Positions 25,318-36,241 are shown, counted from the first letter of the stretch. The stretch is 64,000 bases of DNA from Granulicella mallensis (GCF_014203225.1 NZ_JACHIO010000001.1:434001-498000), one strand, 5' to 3'. Notes: generated by a model from the sequence alone, not told the origin. Program-made: numbers and translations.

Positions 25318-26583
25318 ATGTCTTCGCTTCCTTCCGACGCCTTCGCCGCCCTTTCCTTCGATCAAAAGCTGGACCGCCTCGCCGAAGTGGCGATCCGAAT
25401 CGGCCTCAATCTGCGCGAAGGCCAGGAGCTCGTCCTGACCGCTCCCACCGATGCGCTGCCGCTCGTCCGCCGCATCACCGAGCACGCCTACAAGGCCGGC
25501 GCGAAGCTCGTGACCGTCTTCTACTCCGACGACGCCACCACCATCGCCCGCTTCCAGCACGCGCCTGACGCCAGCTTCGACTACGCGCCCCAGTGGCTGC
25601 AGGACGCCATCGCCACGGCGTTCCGGAGCGGCGCAGCCCGCATGGCCATCACCGGAGCCAACCCCGCTCTGCTCGCGCAGCAGGACCCCTCCAAGGTCTC
25701 CCGCGCCAACATCGCCGCCTCCAAGGCCTCCAAGCCCGCGATGGAACTCATCACCCGCCACGAGATCAACTGGACCATCGTCGCCGCGGCTACGCCCTCC
25801 TGGGCCGCGCTGGTCTTCCCCAACGATCCACCGGAGTTGGCTCTCGGCAGGCTCTGGGACGCCATCTTCGCGACCTCGCGCATCACCTCCGCCGATCCCG
25901 TCGCCCAGTGGAAGGAGCACGGAGCCAACCTCAAGAAGCGCGTCGACTTCCTGAACAACAAGCGCTTCCACTCGCTACGCTTCTACACCCCGGACGGCAC
26001 GACTGACCTCACCGTCGGACTCGCCGACCAGCACCTCTGGGCCGGCGGTGGCACCACGGCAGGCAACGGCGTCTACTGCCAGCCGAACATCCCCACCGAA
26101 GAGTGCTTCACCACGCCGCACAAGGATCGCGTCAACGGCGTCGTCACAGCCTCCAAGCCGCTCTCCCACCAGGGCACGCTGATCGAAAACATTCGCTGCA
26201 CCTTCAAGGACGGCAAGATCGTCGAAGCCACCGCGACCAAAGGCCAGGAAGCGATCAACAAGCTCATCTCCACCGATGACGGCGCCCGCCGCCTCGGCGA
26301 GGTCGCACTGGTGCCGCACAACTCGCCCATCGCGCAGTCCGGCATCCTCTTCTGGAACACGCTCTTCGACGAGAACGCCGCGAGCCACATCGCGCTGGGC
26401 CAGGCCTACTCCACCTGCCTGATCGGCGGCGAGAAGATGTCGAACGAAGAGCTCGCCAAACTCGGCGCAAACGAGAGCCTGATTCACGTGGACTGGATGA
26501 TCGGCGGGCCAACGATGAACGTCGACGGCCTCGCAGCCGATGGCTCTGCCGAGCCTCTCATGCGGGCGGGCGACTGGGTGTAA
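25318..26583 (+). CDS. M29 family aminopeptidase (AmpS/PepS-like)
   Basis: A 421-residue intracellular metal-dependent aminopeptidase. The sequence matches the family along its length: VAIRIGLNLREGQELVLTAP at the start, NIPTEECFTTPHKDRVNG with metal-binding Glu and His, and LIHVDWMIGGPTMNVDG near the end with His and Asp ligands. It trims peptides for amino-acid recycling. It stands alone, between the small minus-strand gene and the toxin-antitoxin pair. Confidence 0.93.
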   Translation: MSSLPSDAFAALSFDQKLDRLAEVAIRIGLNLREGQELVLTAPTDALPLVRRITEHAYKAGAKLVTVFYSDDATTIARFQHAPDASFDYAPQWLQDAIATAFRSGAARMAITGANPALLAQQDPSKVSRANIAASKASKPAMELITRHEINWTIVAAATPSWAALVFPNDPPELALGRLWDAIFATSRITSADPVAQWKEHGANLKKRVDFLNNKRFHSLRFYTPDGTTDLTVGLADQHLWAGGGTTAGNGVYCQPNIPTEECFTTPHKDRVNGVVTASKPLSHQGTLIENIRCTFKDGKIVEATATKGQEAINKLISTDDGARRLGEVALVPHNSPIAQSGILFWNTLFDENAASHIALGQAYSTCLIGGEKMSNEELAKLGANESLIHVDWMIGGPTMNVDGLAADGSAEPLMRAGDWV

Positions 26584-26612
26584 CAGGAAGAATTGTTCTA
26601 ATCGATCATGCG

Positions 26613-27041
26613 CTACAAGAGGTGCTCTGCTGACGCAATGGAAGCAATGAAGTGAATTCCGGGAACCTGCAATCCGTGCAATTTTTTATCGTTGGTCACG
26701 AAAATCTCTACCCCAGCAGCCGCTGCGCAAGCGAGTTGCATGGCATCAGGGCCTCGTACCGAAGTCAATTGCCGGACTTCGCGATACCGATCACTCGCAA
26801 CTTCCTCAAACGCGAGGACGCGAGCCGTCTGTACGATCACATCACGATACTTCGAATAGTTTCCGATGCTTGCTCTCCGTGGCGACTGCACCTGAATCTC
26901 TCCGACGGTGACCCAGGATGTAATTAACTCATCCCCACGAACCAGCATCTTGGTTCGTAGAGCCATGGCTTCTTTTTGATGAATTGCATGGTTCTCGAAT
27001 AAATAGATGAACACATTGGTGTCCCAGAAGATTCGGCTCAT
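26613..27041 (-). CDS. PIN-domain toxin (VapC-like)
   Basis: A 142-residue PIN nuclease starting MSRIFWDTNVFIYLFE at ATG 27041. Four acidic active-site residues are visible: D7, E48 (VGEIQ), D99 (GPDAMQLA) and D118 (TNDKKL). The gene begins 2 bases after the stop of its upstream partner, the layout of a toxin-antitoxin operon. PIN toxins cut RNA, often tRNA; the target here is unknown. Confidence 0.88.
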   Translation of the reverse strand: MSRIFWDTNVFIYLFENHAIHQKEAMALRTKMLVRGDELITSWVTVGEIQVQSPRRASIGNYSKYRDVIVQTARVLAFEEVASDRYREVRQLTSVRGPDAMQLACAAAAGVEIFVTNDKKLHGLQVPGIHFIASIASAEHLL

Positions 27042-27043
27042 CG

Positions 27044-27532
27044 TTACTCGGCCCTCAGCCGATTCACATATTCCACCGCATCCAACGCCCAAAGCCCCTT
27101 GCCCGACCCGGCCAGGGCCAACAAAGGGTCATCTGTGGATGCGCGACTGCGCCTCTTCGCACACCATTCCTCATACCATCGGAGAAGTGGCATTAAATGC
27201 CCCGGAAGATCCGATGCTTTGGGGATAATTCGCCCATCACGCTCCGCATGAAAGGGATCGGAAGGACAGAATAGGCGGCGCAGCCCATTCTGGGTCTCGA
27301 AAAGCATCCGCAGCTTTGCCTGATTTGGAGCTCGGTTCGCAACACAGTGTTGATTCGCATGAAGATAAATGCTGATATCTTCCTTTTCGGTCAGGCCTTC
27401 TTCTTTCACTTTCGCCACGATTTCGGCAACGGTGAATCCCTCAACCTTCGAATGTTCACGGTGCAGCATAGCGGTTGCAACCCACACCGCATCGGCAACT
27501 TTGAGATCTAAAGCACGCTCAACCGTTTGCAT
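27044..27532 (-). CDS. Probable antitoxin with a winged-helix-like N-terminus, partner of the PIN toxin
   Basis: A 162-residue protein from ATG 27532, chosen because GGGGG lies 5 bases upstream; the frame opens 5 codons earlier at a TTG. The segment GFTVAEIVAKVKEEGLTEKE then HCVANRAPN looks like a winged-helix DNA-binding region (about 30-80). The C-terminal part (about 105-162) would hold the toxin-binding piece. It is longer than VapB antitoxins and matches none of the usual classes. Autoregulation is suggested by the palindrome overlapping its promoter. Confidence 0.65.
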   Translation of the reverse strand: MQTVERALDLKVADAVWVATAMLHREHSKVEGFTVAEIVAKVKEEGLTEKEDISIYLHANQHCVANRAPNQAKLRMLFETQNGLRRLFCPSDPFHAERDGRIIPKASDLPGHLMPLLRWYEEWCAKRRSRASTDDPLLALAGSGKGLWALDAVEYVNRLRAE

Positions 27533-27549
27533 GTTGTCCCCCTGCAAAC

Positions 27550-27578
27550 AAGGATATAAGGATTTATCCTTTTGTCAA
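27550..27578 (-). promoter_or_regulatory. Promoter with overlapping palindromic operator of the PIN toxin-antitoxin pair
   Basis: On the minus strand, TTGACA (27573-27578) and a -10-like TATCCT (27551-27556) are 16 bases apart. Between them lies the palindrome AAGGATTTATCCTT (27558-27571), and a third half-site AAGGAT is at 27550-27555. A repressor bound here would block RNA polymerase. Confidence 0.6.
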
Positions 27579-27635
27579 GGATACCTGTTATTTTCAAATC
27601 TCTACCTTTTGCCCTACTATCTAAGGCACGACCCC

Positions 27636-28295
27636 ATGCAGGCCACCTCCTCTCCAGCCCGGCTCGAAGCCTTCTCCGACGGCGTTATCGCCGTCATCAT
27701 CACTATCATGGTGCTGGAGCTGAAGGTGCCCGCACTGAGCGGTTTTGCGGCGTTTCATGGGGTCATCTCGACGCTGCTGGTCTATGGCCTTTCGTTCACG
27801 TACATCGCGGTCTACTGGGTCAATCACCACGGCCTCATCGGCACACTGACCCGCTCGAACACTCGCATTCTCTGGGCCAACCTGGTCTGGCTCTTCGCGC
27901 TGTCGCTGATCCCCTTCTTCACCGACTACATCAACGAGCACTTCGACTCGTTCTCCGTCACTATCTACTGCATCTGCATGTTCGCGGCGGGCGTGACCTT
28001 TCTTATCCTGCGCTATACCGTTGAGTGCCAGGTAGTGCGTGAGGGACGGCTGACAAGCTTCGATCGGGGCACCCGTATCAAGCATTGGGGATCGATCTTC
28101 ATCTACGCCATCAGCATCGGCCTCGCCCACATTTCACCTCGTGGTGCGTTGCTGGTCAGCTCCATCGTCACGTTTATCTGGATCCTTCCAACCCTGGGCC
28201 TCTTCGGGGGTTCGTACGGCGGCGACGTCCCTGCCTCCCACCACGAACTCGCTCCGCACAAGCCCGAAATGGATCACTCCCACACGCACAAATAG
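27636..28295 (+). CDS. TMEM175-family potassium channel-like protein (DUF1211)
   Basis: A 219-residue membrane protein with six hydrophobic segments. The signature RLEAFSDGVIAVIITIMVLE includes FSDG of the pore-lining helix in bacterial TMEM175 channels. The tail is His-rich (HHELAPHKPEMDHSHTHK). ATG 27636 is chosen because homology begins there, although the frame is open further upstream. It is divergent from the toxin-antitoxin pair. Confidence 0.88.
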   Translation: MQATSSPARLEAFSDGVIAVIITIMVLELKVPALSGFAAFHGVISTLLVYGLSFTYIAVYWVNHHGLIGTLTRSNTRILWANLVWLFALSLIPFFTDYINEHFDSFSVTIYCICMFAAGVTFLILRYTVECQVVREGRLTSFDRGTRIKHWGSIFIYAISIGLAHISPRGALLVSSIVTFIWILPTLGLFGGSYGGDVPASHHELAPHKPEMDHSHTHK

Positions 28296-28397
28296 CCGGG
28301 TTTCGAGTTTCCTCCCTGGTTTCCTCATGGGAAATTGCTCTCATACCCCCTTTCGACCGCGCAAAAAGCGGCGATGTGCTCTAAACTACCCTTCGGC

Positions 28398-29312
28398 ATG
28401 AATCTGCAAGGTTGCGGTACAGCACTCGTTACTCCTTTTCGCCCCGACGGTTCGGTGGATGAAACTGCGCTCCACGCTCACGTCAACTGGCAGATCGCCA
28501 ACGGCGTCTCCCTGCTCATCCCCGCAGGCACCACCGGTGAGGCCTCCACGCTTACCGAGCAGGAGTGGCTGCGTGTCATCGAGGTCACGGTAGCCGCAGC
28601 GACTGGCCGGGTTCCCGTCTTCGCCGGATCGACGCATAACTCCACCCACCAGGCTGTCGTCAATGCGAAGAAGCTGGCGAGCATCCACGGACTCACCGGC
28701 ATTCTGACCGCGAACCCGTATTACAACCGCCCCGGCCAGGAAGGCCAGTACCAGCACTTCCGCGCCATCGCCCAGGCAGTCGACCTGCCGATCCTGCTCT
28801 ACAACATCCCGGGCCGCACCGGCGCGAACCTTGAGCCCGCCACCGTCCTGCGCCTCGCCGAGATTCCCAACATCATCGGCATCAAGGAATCCAGCGGCAA
28901 CATGGTCCAGATCACCGAGCTGATCACCCAGGCGCCCCGCGCCTTCAAGGTCTTCGCCGGAGACGACTCCCTCGCCCTGCCCACACTCGCCGTCGGCGGT
29001 GTAGGACTCATCTCGGTGGCTTCCAACGCCATTCCGCAGCAGATGTCTCAGATGATCGGTTACGCCCTGAGCGACAACTGGATCGCCGCGCGCCGCATCA
29101 ACCGCCACTACTTCCACCTGATGCAGGCCCACTTCACCGAGCCAAGCCCCGCGCCCATCAAGGCCGTGCTCGCCCTGCTGGGCCGCGGCAACGAACAGCT
29201 CCGCCTGCCGATGATTCCCGTCTCGGCAAGGACACGCCACACGCTGGAGATGATCCTCGGCGAACTGGGCCTGCTGCGCGACAGCCCGCACGAGAATTTG
29301 CGCGTCTTCTAA
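28398..29312 (+). CDS. dapA: 4-hydroxy-tetrahydrodipicolinate synthase
   Basis: A 304-residue TIM-barrel aldolase condensing pyruvate with aspartate semialdehyde. The Schiff-base lysine is K163 in GIKESSG. The tyrosine is Y135 and the arginine R140 in LYNIPGRTG, and the GTTGE loop spans 44-48. ATG 28398 starts at the conserved MNLQGCGTALVTPF, although the frame opens 21 codons earlier. A palindromic repeat separates it from the enolase-superfamily gene. Confidence 0.95.
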   Translation: MNLQGCGTALVTPFRPDGSVDETALHAHVNWQIANGVSLLIPAGTTGEASTLTEQEWLRVIEVTVAAATGRVPVFAGSTHNSTHQAVVNAKKLASIHGLTGILTANPYYNRPGQEGQYQHFRAIAQAVDLPILLYNIPGRTGANLEPATVLRLAEIPNIIGIKESSGNMVQITELITQAPRAFKVFAGDDSLALPTLAVGGVGLISVASNAIPQQMSQMIGYALSDNWIAARRINRHYFHLMQAHFTEPSPAPIKAVLALLGRGNEQLRLPMIPVSARTRHTLEMILGELGLLRDSPHENLRVF

Positions 29313-29321
29313 AGGTCGAGG

Positions 29322-29507
29322 TCTGTTTTTCGTCGTCATCCTGAGCCAACGGCGAAGGACCCCCGCATTGGTGCTGCCACTCGCGTCTCGGGCGTGCGAA
29401 GAGCGTGCGACCAGCGGATGCCCGCATAAGCGGTGTTCGCTTCCTTTGGCATCGTGCAGAATGCGGGGGTCCTTCGCGTACCGCTCAGGATGACGACGAA
29501 AAACAGG
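29322..29507. repeat. Palindromic intergenic repeat, family B full copy
   Basis: CTGTTTTTCGTCGTCATCCT and its near-perfect reverse complement enclose a ~185-bp element. Inner arms GGCGAAGGACCCCCGCAT and ATGCGGGGGTCCTTCGC also pair. It starts 9 bp after the dapA stop. Confidence 0.85.
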
Positions 29508-29587
29508 CAACGACACAAACTAACCCCACTCACGCTCTACCTCGACAAAAATCCTGTCTGACAGGTATTGTTATGCCGAGGTTTTTC

Positions 29588-30898
29588 ATGCACGCCACAC
29601 GCCGCGAAGTCTTCAAGTCCAGCCTGGCCGCCGCTGCTGCCGCAGTGCTTCCCAATCCCAAGCCACACGGCACCCACCGCGCCGTAACGCCCTCCGAGCT
29701 GCAGGCCAACTACGCCAAGTGCGACGCCGCGGCAGCCTTACCGGTCTTCAAGCGCGAGCTCTTCCCCGAACCCGTTCTCATCGACACCATCGAGCTCCTG
29801 CACTACAAGAAGAGCTGGCTCTGCCGCGTCCGCTCCAAGGACGGCGCCGAAGGCCTCTCCATCTCCAACTCGCAGCAGATGGAGGTGCTCTATCCCCTCT
29901 TCGTCCAGCGCATCGCGCCCTACTTCCTCGGCCGGGACGCCCGCGATCTCGAAGCCCTGATGGAAGAGGTCACGGTCTACGAGAGCAACTACAAGGCCAC
30001 CGGACTCGCCATCTTCGTCCCCATGGCAACGCTCGAGTTCGCCATCCTCGATATGTTCGGCAAGATGTCCAAGCGCTCCATCGGCCTGCTCATCTCGGAC
30101 AAGATCTACAACCCGAAGATCAACGTCTACCAGGCCAACGGTGAACGCTACATCACGCCCGAGCTCACGATCGAGCATCTGCAGCGCGATGTCGCCATCT
30201 CCAAGGCCAAGGCGATCAAGTTCAAGCTCGGCGGCCGCATGTCGCACGCGGAGACGCCCGCCGGTCGCAGTGAAAAACTCATCCCGCTCGTACGCAAGAC
30301 CTTCGGCGACCAGATGGTGATCTCCGCCGACGCCAACGGCTCCTACACCGCCGCCGAAGCCATTCCCATCGGCAGGCTGATGCAGGAGTACAAGTACGCC
30401 TTCTACGAAGAGCCCGTCCCCTTTGACTGGTACGAAGACCTCAAGACCGTCGCGGACGCGCTCGACATCCCCATGGCGCTCGGCGAACAGGAGCCCTCCA
30501 CTCATAACTTCCGCTGGGTGCTCGCAAATAACTCTGTCGGCATCGTCCAGCAGGATATGTTCTACTTCGGCGGCATGATCCGCTGCATGCGCGTTGCGCG
30601 GATGGCCGCGGCGCTGGGCAAGCAGTGCATCCCGCACATCTCGTCCACGGGCCTCGGTTACCTGTACATGATGCACTTCGTCTCGGCGATCCCGAACTCC
30701 GGCCCGTACCACGAGTTCAAGGAGTTCAATAACGACCTGCCTTACACCTGCGCCACCAGCACCCTGCGTTCGGACGACAACGGAGCCATCACCGTCCCTA
30801 CCAGTCCGGGCGTCGGCGTCGAGATCGATCCCGCCTACATTGCCAAGCACGAGGTCATGAAGGCCGTCCGTCCGGCAAACTTCAAGGACGCCGTATGA
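29588..30898 (+). CDS. Mandelate racemase/muconate lactonizing enzyme family protein with Tat signal
   Basis: A 436-residue enolase-superfamily enzyme. The twin-arginine start TRREVFKSSLAAAAAAV suggests export by Tat. The active site shows KFK (K211, K213), metal ligands D248 (SADANG), E274 or E275 (FYEEP) and E300 (ALGE), and a D323/H350 dyad, the mandelate-racemase subgroup pattern. ATG 29588 is preferred over ATG 29573 because GAGG lies 6 bases upstream. It probably abstracts an alpha-proton of a sugar acid or similar carboxylate; the substrate is unknown. A 4-bp overlap leads to the cupin gene. Confidence 0.88.
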   Translation: MHATRREVFKSSLAAAAAAVLPNPKPHGTHRAVTPSELQANYAKCDAAAALPVFKRELFPEPVLIDTIELLHYKKSWLCRVRSKDGAEGLSISNSQQMEVLYPLFVQRIAPYFLGRDARDLEALMEEVTVYESNYKATGLAIFVPMATLEFAILDMFGKMSKRSIGLLISDKIYNPKINVYQANGERYITPELTIEHLQRDVAISKAKAIKFKLGGRMSHAETPAGRSEKLIPLVRKTFGDQMVISADANGSYTAAEAIPIGRLMQEYKYAFYEEPVPFDWYEDLKTVADALDIPMALGEQEPSTHNFRWVLANNSVGIVQQDMFYFGGMIRCMRVARMAAALGKQCIPHISSTGLGYLYMMHFVSAIPNSGPYHEFKEFNNDLPYTCATSTLRSDDNGAITVPTSPGVGVEIDPAYIAKHEVMKAVRPANFKDAV

Positions 30899-31341
30899 TG
30901 CTCCTCGCGCCCCTGCTTCTCATCGCAGCCGCCATGGGGCAGGCTGTTGCTCCCGCGCCGAAGCCTGATGTCGTGATCTGGCCGCATGGCGTCTCGCCAC
31001 TCGGCATCAAGCACAAGGACAACTTCGGCAACCATGGCCTCTCCATCACGGTCCACGACAAGAGCGGCATCGCCGAGGTCCACCAGGCCACTGCCGACAT
31101 CATGATCGTGCAGAGCGGCGAAGCGACGCTCGTCTACGGAGGCGAGGTCATCGACGCGCACACCACCTCGCCCAACGAAGTTCGCGGCACCGGCATTCGC
31201 AACGGCACCTCCGTGCACATCGTGGCTGGCGACGTCATCCACTTCCCTGCCGGCATGCCCCATCAATGGCTCCTCGAACCCGGCAAGCAGATCACCTACC
31301 TCGCCGTTCACGTCGAAGAACCTACCGCCGTCAAGCCATGA
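30895..31341 (+). CDS. Secreted cupin-domain protein
   Basis: A 148-residue protein with a signal peptide (about 1-17). The cupin barrel shows ADIMIVQSGEATLVYGGE and VIHFPAGMPHQWLLEPG. The metal-binding residues look incomplete: histidines occur in EVHQATAD and GMPHQW, not the full HxH-E-H set. It overlaps the genes on both sides by 4 bp, so it is translated with the racemase-like and hydrolase genes. Confidence 0.85.
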   Translation: MMLLAPLLLIAAAMGQAVAPAPKPDVVIWPHGVSPLGIKHKDNFGNHGLSITVHDKSGIAEVHQATADIMIVQSGEATLVYGGEVIDAHTTSPNEVRGTGIRNGTSVHIVAGDVIHFPAGMPHQWLLEPGKQITYLAVHVEEPTAVKP

Positions 31342-32627
31342 AGCTCATCACCACAACGCTCCTTCTCGCCGCGGCTCTCGCCACTCATGCGCAAAGCACC
31401 ACGCCTGCGCAACTGGAACAGTGGCGTGAGCAGTCCATACGAACACTCTTCATCGATTCGCCGTTGCCCACGCTCAGCCCCAAAAACTTCGGCAGCTTCG
31501 TTGCAGCATCCGGCGTTCGTGTGGAACACATCACCTTCGGCACGCAATACGGCATGCGCGTGCCGGCCATCGTCTACGCTCCCGAACACCCCAAAGGCCA
31601 AGTCCCGGCGCTCGTCGTGGTCAACGGCCACGGTGGCGATAAGAGCTCCTGGTACGCCGTCTACACCGGACTGCTCTATGCCAGTGCGGGTGCGGTCGTC
31701 GTGACCTACGATCCCATCGGCGAGTTCGAACGCACTCCCTCGCGCGGCTCCGAGGTCGGCGAGCACGACAAGCCTATCCCCGGCCTCGACCATCCTGAAC
31801 GCGTCGGCGGCCTCATGATCGAAGATGCAATGCAAGCCGTGCACTACGCTGCCTCACGGCACGAGGTCGACCCTAAACGCATCGCGCTGCTCGGCTACTC
31901 GATGGGCTCGTTCCACGCGTCACTGGCAGCGGCGCTGGCCGGGCCGCAACTCCCGCGCATCCGAGCGCTGGTGCTCTCCGGTGGTGGTGACCTCGACGGC
32001 AACGGCGGCTCCTGGGACTCCAGCACCAAGATCAACTGCCAGGGAGGCCCCTATCGCGCGCTCAGCTTCATGCCCGACAAGGGCGTGGACCTCTACGCCC
32101 TGCGCTCCCGCTCCGGTCCCACGCTCGTCCTCAACGGAACCGTGGACTCGCTGGTCGCCCGTCCCAACCACTTCGAGCCCTTCTTCAACGACCTTCGCAG
32201 TCGCATCGCTACTCTGACCGGTTCGCAAAACAATCTTCCCGAGACCCTCTGGTTTCCCGGGGTTGGCCACCGCCCCAGTTGGATGACGCGGCCCGCCGCC
32301 CTCTGGCTCAACTACCAACTGCACTTCCCCAACTGGACCGACACCCAGATCGAAGCCTTCCCCACCCTTCGCGCGGCGGACTGGGTCGCAAAGACCGGCG
32401 TCCGCATCTCCCACGGCTACCGGGTCGAGCAGAAAGAGGGCGGAATCCTCGCGCTCGATCTCCAGCTCCCGGGCCTCACCCGCGAGCAACTGCAGGCCGT
32501 ACCCGAAGCTGTCTGGCAGAAGGACCGCAGCCGCTACACGCTCGAAGGCTGGACGTCCCGGGCGCTCGCCGCGGACCATGCGGGGGAATCCACCGCCGCG
32601 TCCTCGGTACAATCGCAGCATCCATGA
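31338..32627 (+). CDS. Secreted alpha/beta hydrolase
   Basis: A 429-residue exported esterase- or lactonase-like hydrolase, signal peptide 1-19 (ending THAQS). The oxyanion region is [13 protein letters not shown] and the nucleophile elbow GYSMGS gives S188. The acid is D270 (NGTVDSL) and the base H311 (GVGHRPSW). The ~110-residue C-terminal region after the fold is not recognised. ATG 31338 is fixed by the overlap with the cupin stop. Acting outside the cytoplasm with the cupin and racemase-like enzyme, it may free and process a carboxylate (inference). It overlaps dapD by 4 bp. Confidence 0.85.
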   Translation: MKLITTTLLLAAALATHAQSTTPAQLEQWREQSIRTLFIDSPLPTLSPKNFGSFVAASGVRVEHITFGTQYGMRVPAIVYAPEHPKGQVPALVVVNGHGGDKSSWYAVYTGLLYASAGAVVVTYDPIGEFERTPSRGSEVGEHDKPIPGLDHPERVGGLMIEDAMQAVHYAASRHEVDPKRIALLGYSMGSFHASLAAALAGPQLPRIRALVLSGGGDLDGNGGSWDSSTKINCQGGPYRALSFMPDKGVDLYALRSRSGPTLVLNGTVDSLVARPNHFEPFFNDLRSRIATLTGSQNNLPETLWFPGVGHRPSWMTRPAALWLNYQLHFPNWTDTQIEAFPTLRAADWVAKTGVRISHGYRVEQKEGGILALDLQLPGLTREQLQAVPEAVWQKDRSRYTLEGWTSRALAADHAGESTAASSVQSQHP

Positions 32628-33478
32628 ACTCTGCGAACCCGCTCGAACAAACCATTGAAAAGTTCTTTGCCGAAGGCCCTGCGGCCATCGGCAACACTGA
32701 AGCTCTCGACGCCTTCCTCCAGCTCCGTGAAGGCCTGGAAGCGGGCACTCTCCGCTCCGCCGAACCTGACGCCTCGCAGCCCACGGGCTGGCGCGTCAAT
32801 GCCTGGGTCAAGCGCGGCATCCTGCTCGGCTTCCGGCTGGGCCATCTGGTCTCCGTCGGCGAGGACCCTGTCCTGTCCTGTGTCGACAAACACACCTACC
32901 CCACGCGCCGCTTTACGCCGGAGCAGAACATCCGTATCGTGACCGGCGGCAGCGCCGTTCGCGCCGGAGCGTATCTCGCCTCGGGAGTCGTCGTTGTCCC
33001 GCCCGCCTACATCAACACCGGCGCCTTCGTCGACGAAGGCACCATGGTCGACTCGCACGCACTGGTCGGCTCCTGCGCGCAGATCGGCAAGCGTGTGCAC
33101 CTCTCGGCCGCAGCGCAGATCGGTGGAGTGCTCGAACCCGTGAACGCCTCGCCCGTCATCATCGAAGACGACGCACTCATCGGCGGCAACACCGGCGTCT
33201 ACGAAGGCACCATCGTCCGTTCGCGCGCAGTGCTCGCCGCCGGAGTCATCCTCACCCGCGGCACACCGGTCTACGACCTGCCCAACAACACCATCCTCAA
33301 AGCCACCGCCGAGACGCCCCTGATCATCCCCTCGGGCGCCGTCGTCGTCGCCGGTTCGCGAGCCATTCAGAGCGGCCCCGGCAAAGAACTCGGCCTCAGC
33401 GTCTACACCCCCATTATCGTGAAGTACCGCGATGAGAAGACCGACCTGTCGACGGCGCTTGAAGATTTGTTGCGGTAG
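32624..33478 (+). CDS. dapD: Tetrahydrodipicolinate N-succinyltransferase
   Basis: A 284-residue left-handed beta-helix acyltransferase that succinylates tetrahydrodipicolinate in the DAP route. Hexapeptide turns run from about 105 to 245. Family phrases are [37 protein letters not shown] and [14 protein letters not shown] 32624 is fixed by the 4-bp overlap with the hydrolase and by homology. Having dapD as last gene behind three unrelated secreted enzymes is odd. Confidence 0.95.
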   Translation: MNSANPLEQTIEKFFAEGPAAIGNTEALDAFLQLREGLEAGTLRSAEPDASQPTGWRVNAWVKRGILLGFRLGHLVSVGEDPVLSCVDKHTYPTRRFTPEQNIRIVTGGSAVRAGAYLASGVVVVPPAYINTGAFVDEGTMVDSHALVGSCAQIGKRVHLSAAAQIGGVLEPVNASPVIIEDDALIGGNTGVYEGTIVRSRAVLAAGVILTRGTPVYDLPNNTILKATAETPLIIPSGAVVVAGSRAIQSGPGKELGLSVYTPIIVKYRDEKTDLSTALEDLLR

Positions 33479-33535
33479 CTTTTTGACTCGTAGCTACGAA
33501 GTAACTACGATTTAGAAGTGCAATGTTTTCGTACG

Positions 33536-33629
33536 TTCGTGTTTATCCGAACCAGTAGGTTGAAGGTTCGAACTCTTCTGGAGCACAAAGCTGGATAAAC
33601 ACGAAGTACACCCAAAGCTGTACTTCGTT
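33536..33629. other. Nested inverted repeats enclosing a tRNA-like T-arm
   Basis: TTCGTGTTTATCC (33536-33548) pairs perfectly with GGATAAACACGAA (33593-33605). The enclosed segment contains GAAGGTTCGAACTCTTC (33562-33578), which folds as a tRNA T-arm with loop TTCGAAC. A second hairpin, CGAAGTACA/TGTACTTCG, follows at about 33602-33629. There is no complete tRNA. This may be a structured RNA or an old integration scar upstream of the BrnTA pair. Confidence 0.45.
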
Positions 33630-33665
33630 CGTGCCACGATCAAAAAACTAATAAAGGCACATTGA

Positions 33666-33962
33666 ATGTTTGATTGGGATGAAGCGAACATTACTCACAT
33701 TGCAGAACACGACGTATTACCGTCGGAGGCAGAAGAGGTAATTGCAAATAGCCCTTTAGATCTTGGCTATTCATCTCATAACGATGAGACAAGATATCGC
33801 GAGGTTGGAGAAACACTGGCTGGCCGCATTCTCGTAGTCGTCAGTACTTTGCGCAATGGGCTAACTCGCGTTGTGACTGCTTATCCGCCGAGCCGTGCAT
33901 TGCGTCTCACGTATCTGGAATACAAGGAGTTCGAGCAAAATGGAGAAGAGAATCCTTCCTGA
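33666..33962 (+). CDS. brnT: BrnT family toxin
   Basis: A 98-residue RelE-like ribonuclease of type II toxin-antitoxin systems. The start FDWDEANITHIAEHDVLPSE matches the family start (FxWDxxKxxxNxxKHGxxFxEA). The end RVVTAYPPSRALRLTYLEYK holds the conserved Arg/Tyr region. It lies upstream of the antitoxin, as usual for brnTA, with a 23-bp overlap. GC content is visibly lower than in the dap genes, suggesting acquisition. Confidence 0.85.
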   Translation: MFDWDEANITHIAEHDVLPSEAEEVIANSPLDLGYSSHNDETRYREVGETLAGRILVVVSTLRNGLTRVVTAYPPSRALRLTYLEYKEFEQNGEENPS

Positions 33963-34227
33963 ATTCAAATCCGAAGCCGAAGAGGCAAAGTGGTGGTTTG
34001 AGAATCAGGATGAACTCGATAAGGATTTTGCCAAGGCTGCTGCAGAAGGCCGCCTTGGTCGCGGCACGGCTGCGCGTGTTGGAGGGATTCCGACCACAAC
34101 TATCCGTCTCGACCCCGTAGATATCGAAATGGCCCGCAAACAAGCGGAGCAGCGCGGTCTAAAGTATCAAACCTATCTCAAGATGATCCTTCACGATGCT
34201 CTAACTCGCGAGGCCAAAGCCTCCTAG
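33940..34227 (+). CDS. BrnA-like/CopG-type antitoxin
   Basis: A 95-residue protein from ATG 33940, inside the brnT end. FKSEAEEAKWWFENQDEL is the toxin-binding side seen in CopG-type partners of BrnT. TTTIRLDPVDIEMARKQAEQ resembles a ribbon-helix-helix DNA-binding motif. It should neutralise BrnT and repress the operon. Confidence 0.8.
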   Translation: MEKRILPEFKSEAEEAKWWFENQDELDKDFAKAAAEGRLGRGTAARVGGIPTTTIRLDPVDIEMARKQAEQRGLKYQTYLKMILHDALTREAKAS

Positions 34228-34296
34228 TCGCAATCGCTCTGGGAACCTGCCGCATCCCCTCTGCGTACTCACTGAAGAAAGGAGTTCGTCCCCTCC

Positions 34297-34485
34297 ATGA
34301 AACTGCTTCTCTTCTGCCTTCTCCTCGTCATCTGCTGGCCCGCCGCGCTGCTTGCGCTGATCCTCTACCCCTTCATCTGGCTGGTGCTTCTGCCCTTCCG
34401 TCTTGTCGGAATCGCGGTCAGCGGCGTCTTCGAACTGATCTCCGCGATCTTCACGCTTCCGGCCCGCGTTCTTCGTGCGATCTAG
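34297..34485 (+). CDS. Small hypothetical membrane protein
   Basis: A 62-residue, very hydrophobic protein with two membrane segments (about 3-32 and 36-54) and a basic end. GGAG lies 12 bases upstream of the ATG, a long spacing. It fills the gap between brnTA and the RNase J gene. No family is recognised. Confidence 0.5.
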   Translation: MKLLLFCLLLVICWPAALLALILYPFIWLVLLPFRLVGIAVSGVFELISAIFTLPARVLRAI

Positions 34486-34551
34486 CGTAAAACCCGCTAA
34501 TCGCCTGCCCTGTGCGTCTAACGGCCATTTACTGCGCTAGACTGAAAGTCC

Positions 34552-36213
<1,662 letters not shown>

Positions 36214-36241
36214 TACTGGAGCTGTAACCCCTACCCGGATG

